Part shown: in pieces, positions 1 to 7,437 of the stretch | Layout: the number at the start of each line of letters is the position of its first letter | Position numbering within the stretch: the first letter of the stretch is position 1 | Origin: Prevotellamassilia timonensis | GTDB taxonomy: Bacteria > Bacteroidota > Bacteroidia > Bacteroidales > Bacteroidaceae | Length of the DNA stretch: 63,644 nt | Reading direction: 5' to 3' | Assembly: GCF_021531665.1 (NCBI RefSeq) | Contig: NZ_JADYUH010000007.1 | Location: forward strand, 1 to 63,644 | Program-made: the position numbers and the translations under genes | The notes under the pieces: generated by a model | What the model was told of the DNA's origin: nothing | The model's database searches: none | What the model saw: the letters and a program-made list of their open reading frames with translations, nothing else

Positions 1-132
1 CCTCAAATTTTTATTTGCCTTCCTCAAATTTTTCTTTCCCTTCCTCAAATTTTTCTTTCCCTTCCCCTAATTTTTCTTTCCCTTCCCCTAATTTTTCTTT
101 CCCTTCCCCTAATTTCACTTACTCTTCTCCTA
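1..132. repeat. 22-bp tandem array at left window end
   Basis: About six head-to-tail units of roughly 22 bases, built on TTCCTCAAATTTTTCTTTCC changing to a TTCCCCTAATTTTTCTTTCC variant, ending in TAAGTAAAACTG. The same family lies at 25915-25980, 61600-61715 and, in inverted orientation, at 63502-63644. No coding potential is apparent. The left edge is cut by the window, so the array may be longer. Confidence 0.85.
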
Positions 133-600
133 AGTAAAACTGCACGCCGAGTTGACGAAGCCTAAGGAAGTGACGAAAAACATAGGAAAGGGTGAATTCT
201 GTGTCTGTTTCCTCAACGACACCGGACTTCCGATGAGCCAAAAAGTACGATGAAAACGGCGTTTTTTGCATTTTCCGCCCCCGACGAGCCAAAAAGTACG
301 ATGAATACGGCGTTTTTTGCATTTTCCGCCCAATCCTACATTTATGTTTATCCTCTATCCAAACCTTACACAGCCCGCCGCACAACCCTACACTGCTTGC
401 CGCACAACCCTACACAATGTAGGCTTTTGTGTAGGATTTAACGACCAAACCCTACACAACTAACCCCTCTGATATTCAAACATTAAGCGGGTTTTGTGTA
501 GGGTTTGCCGGGAATGTATGTAGCCCTTGAAAAACGTATAGGTTTGAAAGCCGAATACGCGCGAACGCGCACGAATCCTGTTTCATTGGGCTGCCCTTAT
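133..600. repeat. Gene-free composite repeat region (locus A)
   Basis: No convincing gene. Contents in order: a 51-bp tandem duplication (231-281 and 282-332, core GATGAGCCAAAAAGTACG); several CCCTACACA-type motifs (361-420); a hairpin with arms CCTACACAA/TTGTGTAGG (409-417 and 427-435); a longer inverted repeat with 13-bp perfect arms AAACCCTACACAA (447-459) and its complement (494-506). The stretch after the arms, ending in CTTGAAAAACGTATAGG and TTTGAAAG, recurs at 26240-26280 in locus B. Function unknown; a structured RNA, a degenerate mobile element and a recombination substrate are all possible. Confidence 0.7.
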
Positions 601-633
601 CGCATCATATATAGTCCCCTTATTTTTTCCCTC

Positions 634-1929
634 TCACAAAAACTCGGGGAGTTGGAAAAGGCGGGTACCGTTGGAACCCTTGACGAGGATGAGAGCATCG
701 GAGGGGCAGTCGCTCTGAAGCGTTTGTTTCACAGCCTCCACGTCGGCAAACCAGCGAGCGTTTTTCGGAACGAACGGACGGAAGTTCTCGCCCACCAGCC
801 ACAGTTCCGTGTCGGGAATGGCGGAGGCTTGCTCCACCACACGCCGATGTTCTTCTGCCGAGACTTCTCCCAACTCACGCATCTCGCCGAGAATGGCAAG
901 TTTGCGGGGCGACGCAATCAGCGCAAAATTGTCCAGAGCGGCTTTCATGCTGGTCGGATTGGCGTTGTAGGCATCCACGATGAGACGATTGCGGGCGGTC
1001 TTCACAAGTTCGCTGCGGCGGTTGGAGGGAGCGTAACGGGCAATGGCATCAGCAGCCTGTTTCGCACTGATTCCGTGGCGACTGCCGACCGCAATGGCTG
1101 CCAGCGCGTTGGGCAAATTGTAGGAACCAATGAGTTGTGTTTGCACTTCGTGCCATTCCTCTCCCCTCACTCGGAAGCGGAAACGAAGGAAGGGCGTACA
1201 ATCGATGACCTCGCCTTCGACGTCAAAACCGTTTCCGACACTTCCGTAGGTCACGGTTGGAAGTGTTCCCACGTGCCGGGCGAGAATTTCGTTGTCTGCG
1301 TGGAGGAAGATGGACGTGTTGGGCTTGGACTGAAGATAACGATAGAGTTCGGTCTTGGTTTGCACCACACCTTCGAACGAGCCGAAGCCTTCGAGGTGAG
1401 CCCGTCCGACATTGGTGATGAGTCCTTCGTTGGCATCGACGATGCGGGAAAGGAAGTCAATCTCTCCGGGATGGTTTGCACCGGTTTCGATGACACCCAT
1501 GTCGTGTTCGGAAGTGAGACGGAGGAGCGTGAGCGGCACGCCGATGTGGTTGTTGAGGTTCCCCTGCGTATAGACGATGTGGTGGTTTTCAGCCAGCACT
1601 GCCGCGGTGAGTTCCTTCGTGGTGGTCTTTCCGTTTGTGCCTGTGATTTGAAGTATGGGAATGCCAAGATGTTTACGATGAAAAGCGGCGAGTTGCTGAA
1701 GCGTGGTCAGCGCATTTTCGACGCGAATGAAACGCGGGTCGGCGGGCAGATTTTCATCATCGACGACGGCGTAGGCGCATCCGCCTTCGAGTGCCTTTGC
1801 GGCAAAAGCGTTTCCATCGAATCGCTCGCCACGCAAGGCGAAAAAGATGGAGCCGCTCGGCAAACAACGGCTGTCGGTCGTCACCTCGCCGCACTGAAGA
1901 AAGAGTTGATGGAGTTGGGAAATTTCCAT
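634..1929 (-). CDS. murF: UDP-N-acetylmuramoyl-tripeptide--D-alanyl-D-alanine ligase
   Basis: Adds D-Ala-D-Ala to UDP-MurNAc-tripeptide using ATP, the last cytoplasmic step of peptidoglycan precursor synthesis. The 431-residue product has the Mur-ligase N-terminal domain (SGSIFFALRGERFDG near residues 26-40), the ATP-binding loop GTNGKTTTKE at 97-106, and a complete central and C-terminal domain of normal family length. It is monocistronic here. A repeat element starts 4 bases upstream of the ATG (1934-2095), so the 5' leader and any ribosome-binding region come from that element; the nearest consensus promoter lies beyond it at 2115-2122. Family assignment is secure. Confidence 0.96.
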   Translation of the reverse strand: MEISQLHQLFLQCGEVTTDSRCLPSGSIFFALRGERFDGNAFAAKALEGGCAYAVVDDENLPADPRFIRVENALTTLQQLAAFHRKHLGIPILQITGTNGKTTTKELTAAVLAENHHIVYTQGNLNNHIGVPLTLLRLTSEHDMGVIETGANHPGEIDFLSRIVDANEGLITNVGRAHLEGFGSFEGVVQTKTELYRYLQSKPNTSIFLHADNEILARHVGTLPTVTYGSVGNGFDVEGEVIDCTPFLRFRFRVRGEEWHEVQTQLIGSYNLPNALAAIAVGSRHGISAKQAADAIARYAPSNRRSELVKTARNRLIVDAYNANPTSMKAALDNFALIASPRKLAILGEMRELGEVSAEEHRRVVEQASAIPDTELWLVGENFRPFVPKNARWFADVEAVKQTLQSDCPSDALILVKGSNGTRLFQLPEFL

Positions 1930-1933
1930 TTTA

Positions 1934-2095
1934 AGTAATATGAAAATAATAAGTTGCGTCAGATTTGAATGACATTTTCGAGGTCAGATTTTCACCCGAA
2001 GAAGGAGCATAGCCGTAACTATGTGACTGATGAGGGAGGAAATATGGACCGAAAAGATTTTCAAAGATGATGCAGGTTATTTTTTGAGGATTACT
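1934..2095 (+). mobile_element. MITE-like element, family 1, copy 1
   Basis: A 162-bp non-coding element beginning AGTAATATGAAAATAATAAG and ending GGATTACT. The ends form an imperfect inverted repeat of about 28 bases, with AGTAAT/ATTACT perfect. The centre has a hairpin around CATAGCCGTA(A/G)CTATG. Nearly identical copies lie at 20152-20313 (inverted), 22858-23018 and 63338-63499. No transposase is present, so mobility would need a partner elsewhere. It separates murF from its likely promoter. Confidence 0.85.
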
Positions 2096-2114
2096 AAAAG
2101 CGTATTAGACGCAG

Positions 2115-2122
2115 CAAAAGTA
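2115..2122 (-). promoter_or_regulatory. Likely murF promoter, -7 box
   Basis: TACTTTTG on the minus strand matches the Bacteroidetes TAnnTTTG box exactly. It faces murF and lies just upstream of the repeat element at 1934-2095, giving a leader of about 180 bases made mostly of that element. No clear TTTG -33 element is seen at ideal spacing. Confidence 0.5.
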
Positions 2123-2216
2123 AGGCTTACGCCCCGAAAAGGGAAAAAATCGCGTTTATTTTTGCTGCGAGACAACGTTTCCCGCACTTTTGTGTGCCAA
2201 AAGGGCAATTTGTGTT

Positions 2217-2224
2217 TACATTTG
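2217..2224 (+). promoter_or_regulatory. Likely folP promoter, -7 box
   Basis: TACATTTG matches TAnnTTTG and is followed by a leader of about 65 bases to the folP ATG. A TTTTGTG stretch at 2188-2194 may serve as the -33 element, though its spacing is longer than usual. Another TAnnTTTG match, TATTTTTG, lies at 2157-2164. Confidence 0.55.
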
Positions 2225-2294
2225 CAGTGGTTAAAGTGCCTGCGCCGCCGCAGATCGGGCGGTAAGGTCCTCACACGATGCAATCCTCACGCCA

Positions 2295-3131
2295 ATGCAC
2301 ACACTCAACATCAAAGGAAAGTTGTTTGACCTCTCGGAGCCACGAATCATGGGCATCCTCAACGTGACCCCTGATTCTTTTTTTGCCGGAAGCCGAACCG
2401 AACACGAAGAAGAAATCGAGAAACGCCTGCACCAAATAGTGGAAGAAGGTGCTGAGATGATTGACGTGGGTGCCTATTCTTCCCGACCCGGCGCGGATGA
2501 CGTCACGCCCGAAGAAGAAATGGCGCGCCTGCGCCGCGGACTGAAAGTGGTGGAGAAAATCTGTCCCGAACTTCCCGTCTCCGTCGATACGTTCCGCGCG
2601 GACGTGGCACGCATGGCGGTCGAGGAAGGCGGAGCAGACATCGTGAACGACATTGCAGGTGGAGAAATGGACAAAGCCATGTTCCGAACCGTCGCCAAAC
2701 TCCGCTGCCCCTACATTCTCATGCACATGCAGGGAACACCCGACACGATGCAACTGGCACCTCACTATGAAAACGTCAGCCGCGAGGTGACCGTCTGGCT
2801 CGCCGAAAGAATCGACCGACTGCATCAGATGGGGTGCTGCGACATCATTGCAGACCCGGGCTTCGGCTTCGGTAAGACGCTGGAACACAACTATGAACTC
2901 CTGAACCACCTCGAAGACCTCAAAGAACTGAACGTGCCGCTGCTGGTTGGCGTCTCCCGAAAATCCATGGTTTACAAACTCTTGGGAGGAAGCCCTGCCG
3001 AGGCTCTGAACGGCACCACCGTGCTCCACACCATCAGCCTCTTGAAAGGCGCCCACATCCTCCGCGTCCACGACGTCAAAGCCGCCGTCGAAGCCAAGCG
3101 AATCGTCATGGCGTGCCAAAAGAACTCCTAA
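2295..3131 (+). CDS. folP: Dihydropteroate synthase
   Basis: Condenses 6-hydroxymethyl-dihydropterin diphosphate with p-aminobenzoate to 7,8-dihydropteroate in folate synthesis; target of sulfonamides. The 278 residues form a TIM barrel with the family signature GILNVTPDSFF at 20-30, DVGAYSSRPGA, the diphosphate/pterin loop DPGFGFGKT and the GVSRKS loop. Start chosen for the MHTLNIKGKL beginning, which matches family length. It is followed after 86 bases by cdaA on the same strand, an arrangement I recall as common in Bacteroidetes; no terminator is visible between them. Confidence 0.95.
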   Translation: MHTLNIKGKLFDLSEPRIMGILNVTPDSFFAGSRTEHEEEIEKRLHQIVEEGAEMIDVGAYSSRPGADDVTPEEEMARLRRGLKVVEKICPELPVSVDTFRADVARMAVEEGGADIVNDIAGGEMDKAMFRTVAKLRCPYILMHMQGTPDTMQLAPHYENVSREVTVWLAERIDRLHQMGCCDIIADPGFGFGKTLEHNYELLNHLEDLKELNVPLLVGVSRKSMVYKLLGGSPAEALNGTTVLHTISLLKGAHILRVHDVKAAVEAKRIVMACQKNS

Positions 3132-3217
3132 AGCAAACACTATTCTAAGGACTCCTGTTTCCTTATACGGGGCATCCTAAATAAAATATTTTTCACCCGA
3201 CTCTCGCCGTCCCACTC

Positions 3218-3985
3218 ATGCTCTCCTTCGGAATTAAAGACTTTCTCGACATTCTCTGCGTGGCACTCCTTCTCTACTATATCTTCCGACTGATGAAGGA
3301 GTCCAGTTCCGCCAACATCTTCGGTGGCATCATCGTCTTTGTGGCGGTGTGGATCATCGTTTCACAAGTGTTTGAAATGCGACTGCTCGGCGGCATCCTC
3401 GATAAACTCGTGAACGTCGGTTCGCTCGCCATCATCATTCTCTTTCAAGAAGAAATCCGCCACTTCTTCTCCACCATCGGCTCCCGACCGCAGGGACACT
3501 TCTGGGCAAAACTCTTCAAACGAGGAAACAACGAAGACCGACCACACAGAGAAGAAATCATGCCGATTGTCATGGCGTGCATCAGCATGGGTAAACAGAA
3601 AGTCGGAGCACTCATCGTCATCGAACGACAAGTCGGACTGAGCGAATTCATCAACTCGGGAGACGTCATCGACGCCCGCATCACGCAACGACTCATTGAA
3701 AACATCTTCTTCAAAAACAGTCCGCTCCACGATGGTGCCATGATTATCTCCCACAACTGCATCCGAGCCGCAGGCTGCATCCTCCCCATCTCCCACGACA
3801 CAGACATCCCCAAATCACTCGGACTCCGACACCGCGCAGCCCTCGGCATCTCACAAAAAACCGACAGCATTGCCATCATCGTCTCGGAAGAAACGGGTGC
3901 CATCTCCATCGCCGAAAACGGCGTCTTCCACCTGAGACTCAGCGGAGAAGAACTGGAAAGCATGCTGACAAAAAAATGGCTCTAA
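3218..3985 (+). CDS. cdaA: Membrane-bound diadenylate cyclase (c-di-AMP synthase)
   Basis: Makes cyclic di-AMP from two ATP, a second messenger tied to potassium and turgor and to cell-wall homeostasis. Residues about 8-25, 33-52 and 60-76 are hydrophobic membrane segments. The DAC domain follows, with the catalytic DGA motif at 172-174 (in SPLHDGAMII) and RHR at 204-206 (GLRHRAALG). Length 255 residues is normal for CdaA. It lies directly downstream of folP and probably shares its transcript. Confidence 0.94.
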   Translation: MLSFGIKDFLDILCVALLLYYIFRLMKESSSANIFGGIIVFVAVWIIVSQVFEMRLLGGILDKLVNVGSLAIIILFQEEIRHFFSTIGSRPQGHFWAKLFKRGNNEDRPHREEIMPIVMACISMGKQKVGALIVIERQVGLSEFINSGDVIDARITQRLIENIFFKNSPLHDGAMIISHNCIRAAGCILPISHDTDIPKSLGLRHRAALGISQKTDSIAIIVSEETGAISIAENGVFHLRLSGEELESMLTKKWL

Positions 3986-3989
3986 GACT

Positions 3990-4228
3990 GTTCTAAAATT
4001 ATAGTTGAGCCGGATTTCTTAAAGATGTACTTTTGTCAGTGGTGAAAGGAGCATGGCGGGCTATGTGACTGACAAAACTTACAAAAGGGCGCGCTAAGAA
4101 ACGAATGACTCATAAAGACGCTGCAACCAAAACGTAAGCACTTTCTTGAATGCTCCTTATTCTGTAATTTATAGAACACGTCTTGAACGCTCCTTATCCC
4201 GTCATTTATAGAACACCCCCTATAGAAC
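3990..4228 (+). repeat. Family-2 MITE-like repeat with duplicated right end
   Basis: Starts GTTCTAAAATTA and ends TAATTTATAGAAC at 4177, giving terminal inverted repeats of about 13 bases. The inside holds GTCAG...GGAGCATGGCGGGCTATG...CTGAC (about 4035-4073), a hairpin clearly related to the core of the family-1 element. After 4177 the ~38-base right end (TGAAnGCTCCTTAT...TATAGAACAC) is repeated to 4214, with one more TATAGAAC at 4221-4228. The same outer ends enclose the family-1 copy at 20089-20341. It occupies the whole gap between cdaA and the next gene. Confidence 0.75.
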
Positions 4229-4237
4229 ACATCTCTG

Positions 4238-5158
4238 ATGAATCTCACCGCCTCCTCCGACGCTCCAAACGCCTCCGCTGCCGTGTCCAACGCACCGAGC
4301 GCGCCACACCATCGCTGCCTCAACTGCGGCACGGAGTTTGAAGGCAATTTCTGCCCGCTCTGCGGACAAAGCGCAGAGGTGAAACGCTTCACCGTGAAGA
4401 ACGTGCTGACCGCCACACTTGAAGTCTGGGGCATGGGGAACCGAAGCATGCCGCGAACCATCTTCCGACTCTTCTTTCATCCCGGGAAAATGATTGGAGA
4501 CTACTTGGACGGAAAACGAATGCCCTATTTTCCACCGGTGAAAATGCTTTTCGTCCTCTGCATCTTCTTCGCGCTCGCCACTCTCGGAGAACACACGCTC
4601 TCCACGGTCGCAGACCTGCCGACAGTCATCTTCAAAGGGGAAGAAGTTGAAGAGTATGAAAACATCAAAGACAAAACGATTGTTGACATCGGATTGGGAA
4701 GCATCACTTTTGAAAACTCACTGAAAGCGTTCAAAAATGCGGCTGAATGGCTGGACTCCCACAAAGCGGTCTCGCTGCTGCTGCTCCATTTCTTCTTCAC
4801 ACTCTTCACGTGGCTCGTTTTCCGAAAAGCGCCGGCACGACCTCGAACCACACTGGCGGAAAACTTCTTCATCCAGGTCTTCATCAGCGGACAGATGGTG
4901 ACACTCTCCCTGCTCCGAACCCTCATCTTTGGCGCAAATGGTGGAAGTGTTTTCTATCCGCTTCCGGGCTGGCTACTCTTCCTCCTCTTCACCTGGGACT
5001 TCAAAGAAATCTTTGGCTACGGGTGGCGAAAAACAATCTGGAAAACCTTCCTCGTACACTTTCTCCTTCTCCTCTTTTTCATACTCACCATCGTTCTCGT
5101 TCTGGCGGGCATTTCCTACAGCCTCTACGGAGTCGAGGGGTTCAAATACGTTGAATGA
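4238..5158 (+). CDS. DUF3667-type zinc-ribbon membrane protein
   Basis: Unknown function. The 306-residue product starts with an Ala/Ser-rich tail, then a zinc ribbon (CLNC at 27-30, CPLC at 39-42), then a region resembling DUF3667 (residues about 50-100, FHPGKMIGDYLDGKR, PYFPPVKML), followed by about five hydrophobic segments to the C-terminus. Such proteins are widespread in Bacteroidetes and sit in the inner membrane. It probably has its own promoter, because a repeat fills the space after cdaA. Family name given from memory of the N-terminal pattern. Confidence 0.8.
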   Translation: MNLTASSDAPNASAAVSNAPSAPHHRCLNCGTEFEGNFCPLCGQSAEVKRFTVKNVLTATLEVWGMGNRSMPRTIFRLFFHPGKMIGDYLDGKRMPYFPPVKMLFVLCIFFALATLGEHTLSTVADLPTVIFKGEEVEEYENIKDKTIVDIGLGSITFENSLKAFKNAAEWLDSHKAVSLLLLHFFFTLFTWLVFRKAPARPRTTLAENFFIQVFISGQMVTLSLLRTLIFGANGGSVFYPLPGWLLFLLFTWDFKEIFGYGWRKTIWKTFLVHFLLLLFFILTIVLVLAGISYSLYGVEGFKYVE

Positions 5159-5202
5159 GCAATTTTTAGCGCGTAGCATACAAGGGAAAGCAAAAAAATA
5201 GT

Positions 5203-5210
5203 TATTTTTG
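5203..5210 (+). promoter_or_regulatory. Likely psd promoter, -7 box
   Basis: TATTTTTG matches TAnnTTTG and precedes psd by about 130 bases. It implies that the coding start is the ATG at 5342, not the upstream in-frame TTG at 5213, which lies 3 bases after the box and would be at or before the transcription start. Confidence 0.6.
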
Positions 5211-5341
5211 CATTGTGTAAGTGGCAATTTACATCAAAACGAACGCAGAAGCCGATGCTTCGTTCGCCCAAGCCACCTTGCAAAACACAAGTATTCACCC
5301 CTTTCATCGGTCTCCACAAGGCCGAAGTAACCACATCGCCA

Positions 5342-6037
5342 ATGGCATTCCACCGCAGACTCAAACAGATTCGCCTACACAGTGAAGGAAACAATATCCT
5401 CGTTCAGAGCGCCTTAGTTCTGATCCTGCTCAACGGTGTCCTCTTCTACTTCCTCAAGGACTCAAACCTCATCCCCTTCTATGGTGTCTTCGCCGTCTCT
5501 GCCATCCTCTATGGCATCGCCCTGAACTTCTTCCGTTGTCCCATTCGACAATTTGGAGGAGACCCGGAAGGAACCGTGGTCGCAGCGGCAGACGGAAGAA
5601 TCGTGGTGATTGAAGAAGTGGAAGAAAACGAGTACTTCCACGACCGCCGACTGATGGTCTCCATCTTTATGTCCATCACCAACGTGCATGCCAACTGGTT
5701 TCCCGTTGAAGGAATCGTGAAAAAAGTCGTACACCACAAAGGAAACTTCCACAAAGCATGGCTCCCAAAAGCCAGCACGGAAAACGAACGCTCCACCGTG
5801 GTCATTGAAACACCGGACGGAATCGACATCCTCGTCAGACAAATCGCCGGGGCAGTCGCCAGACGAATCGTCACCTACGCCAGAGAAGACGAAGACTGCT
5901 ACATTGACGAGCACATGGGTTTCATCAAATTTGGCTCACGAGTCGATGTCTATCTCCCCATCGGCACGGAAGTCCTCGTCAAAATGGGACAAAAAACCGT
6001 CGGAAATCAAACCGTCATCGCGAAACTGAAACGCTGA
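5342..6037 (+). CDS. psd: Phosphatidylserine decarboxylase proenzyme (short type)
   Basis: Decarboxylates phosphatidylserine to phosphatidylethanolamine at the inner membrane. The 231-residue product has the archaeal/Bacteroidetes short form: N-terminal basic segment, two hydrophobic helices, then the catalytic part with [16 protein letters not shown] and the self-cleavage site in [12 protein letters not shown]. Cleavage before Ser199 would give a ~198-residue beta chain and a 33-residue pyruvoyl alpha chain. Start at 5342 fits the family N-terminus ([13 protein letters not shown]). pssA follows on the same strand and makes the substrate. Confidence 0.94.
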   Translation: MAFHRRLKQIRLHSEGNNILVQSALVLILLNGVLFYFLKDSNLIPFYGVFAVSAILYGIALNFFRCPIRQFGGDPEGTVVAAADGRIVVIEEVEENEYFHDRRLMVSIFMSITNVHANWFPVEGIVKKVVHHKGNFHKAWLPKASTENERSTVVIETPDGIDILVRQIAGAVARRIVTYAREDEDCYIDEHMGFIKFGSRVDVYLPIGTEVLVKMGQKTVGNQTVIAKLKR

Positions 6038-6182
6038 AAAAACACGTTTCATGAAAGTGCCTCGACCCGTCGAGGTACTTCTGTTTTTCCCCGCCAACGC
6101 CGCCAACGAATACGCTGTCACACTTCCTCCCCCGAGACTCTCACGGCGGACACCTCAACTGACTTTCCTTTTCTTCCAGAAA

Positions 6183-6896
6183 ATGAAACACCTTCCCAAC
6201 ACCATCACGCTTTGCAATCTCATCTCCGGATGCGTTGCCACGTTCTTCGCCTTGAACGCACACTTTGAACTGGCACTCACCTTCATCATCATCGGAGCAG
6301 TCTTCGACTTCTTTGACGGCTTCGCCGCACGGCTGCTTCACGTCTCCTCTCCCTTGGGCAAAGAACTCGACTCACTGGCGGACGACATCACCTTCGGCTT
6401 CGCACCGGCTGCCATCGTTTTCTCCCTGCTGCGTCTCACCCTGCCCGCGCAACTTGAATCCTTGGGCGTGCCCGCCGAATGCGTGACCTATGTCTCCTTC
6501 GCTGCCTTCCTGATTGCAGCCTTCTCCGCGCTGCGACTCGCAAAGTTTAATCTCGACGAACGACAAACGACTTCCTTCATCGGACTACCCACCCCCGCCA
6601 ACGCACTCTTCTGGGCAGCACTCGCTGTGGGACTGCAAGAAAAAGGACTGCTTGATGCCGCCCCCCTGCCCTATCTCCTCTTGCTCGGCATCCTCCTTTC
6701 TTCCTATCTTCTCGTGGCAGAAATACCCATGTTCGCTCTGAAATTCAAAACTTTCAAGTGGAAAAGCAACGAACTGCGCTATTCCTTCATCCTGCTCTCT
6801 CTCGCCTTACTCCTCATTCTGGGATTCGCAGGCTTTTCTGCCGTAATCGTGCTCTACGTCCTCACCTCCATCGCGTCAAACTTTCTCAACAAATGA
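6183..6896 (+). CDS. pssA: CDP-diacylglycerol--serine O-phosphatidyltransferase
   Basis: Forms phosphatidylserine from CDP-diacylglycerol and L-serine; the product is the substrate of the preceding psd. The 237-residue membrane protein carries the full CDP-alcohol phosphotransferase signature D-G-x2-A-R-x8-G-x3-D-x3-D, here D45, G46, A49, R50, G59, D63 and D67. Several hydrophobic helices follow. The frame is open back to 6051 but the ATG at 6183 (MKHLPNTITLCNL) matches the family N-terminus. Confidence 0.95.
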   Translation: MKHLPNTITLCNLISGCVATFFALNAHFELALTFIIIGAVFDFFDGFAARLLHVSSPLGKELDSLADDITFGFAPAAIVFSLLRLTLPAQLESLGVPAECVTYVSFAAFLIAAFSALRLAKFNLDERQTTSFIGLPTPANALFWAALAVGLQEKGLLDAAPLPYLLLLGILLSSYLLVAEIPMFALKFKTFKWKSNELRYSFILLSLALLLILGFAGFSAVIVLYVLTSIASNFLNK

Positions 6897-6996
6897 CGTA
6901 GAAGCGGTTTTTGGCACGATTGTTGCAAAGAACACCGTAGCGGACACTGGCTCCGCCACACTGAAAACGGAACTTATTCATCTCATTTGACCTTTT

Positions 6997-7326
6997 ATGA
7001 ACGGATTCCTTGGATGTCTCTTCATCCTCATATTCGCTGCTTTTTTCTTTGTTTTGGGCATCGTTCGCATGTTACACAGCCTGCTCACGGGAGGAAAAAG
7101 CAACACCTTCAACCCTTTCTATACGCATCGTTCCCGCCGACAAACTTTTGGAGGAACACACTTTGGGCAAAACGGAACGAATGAAACGTTCCGCGATGCC
7201 GGCTTTGAACAGGATGAAACGAGCAACACGCACCACGATTCCCACTCACAGAACAGAAAACGGCGCGGCGAAAAAATCTTTGAAAAAAACGAAGGAACCT
7301 ACGTGGACTTTGAAGAGGTAAAATGA
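6997..7326 (+). CDS. DUF4834-type small membrane protein
   Basis: A 109-residue protein with one N-terminal membrane helix (residues about 4-28), a Gly-rich turn and a polar, basic cytoplasmic tail ending GTYVDFEEV. This pattern and the position after pssA match the DUF4834 family of Bacteroidetes. No function is established; its place suggests a link to phospholipid synthesis (inference). The stop is followed by short repeats leading into a convergent gene. Confidence 0.75.
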   Translation: MNGFLGCLFILIFAAFFFVLGIVRMLHSLLTGGKSNTFNPFYTHRSRRQTFGGTHFGQNGTNETFRDAGFEQDETSNTHHDSHSQNRKRRGEKIFEKNEGTYVDFEEVK

Positions 7327-7384
7327 AGAAACAACTGAAACACCCGTGACACCTCCGTGACACCGTCACCGGACTGTCACCAGA

Positions 7385-7437
7385 CCTTCTCACTACTCAC
7401 TCCTCACTTCTCACTTCTCACTTCTCACTTCTCACCA
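7385..7437. repeat. Heptanucleotide tandem repeat CACTTCT
   Basis: About six units of CACTTCT, the outer ones degenerate (CTCACTACTCACTCCTCACTTC...), lie between the convergent ends of the DUF4834 gene and the hydrolase gene; GTGACACC is also repeated just upstream (7346-7362). The last few bases overlap the 3' end of the hydrolase gene. Seven is not a multiple of three, so length change could alter the hydrolase C-terminus. Confidence 0.7.

Noticed and set aside
361-506. Telomere-like CCCTA repeats as a chromosome end
   Set aside because: Motifs are internal, dispersed and in both orientations; unit spacing differs from telomeric repeats.
505-1938. 477-residue plus-strand frame covering murF
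   Set aside because: Antisense shadow: murF on the minus strand has complete motifs; the plus frame has none.
5213-5341. Upstream extension of psd from a TTG
   Set aside because: The -7 box at 5203-5210 lies against this TTG and the extra residues do not resemble the family N-terminus.
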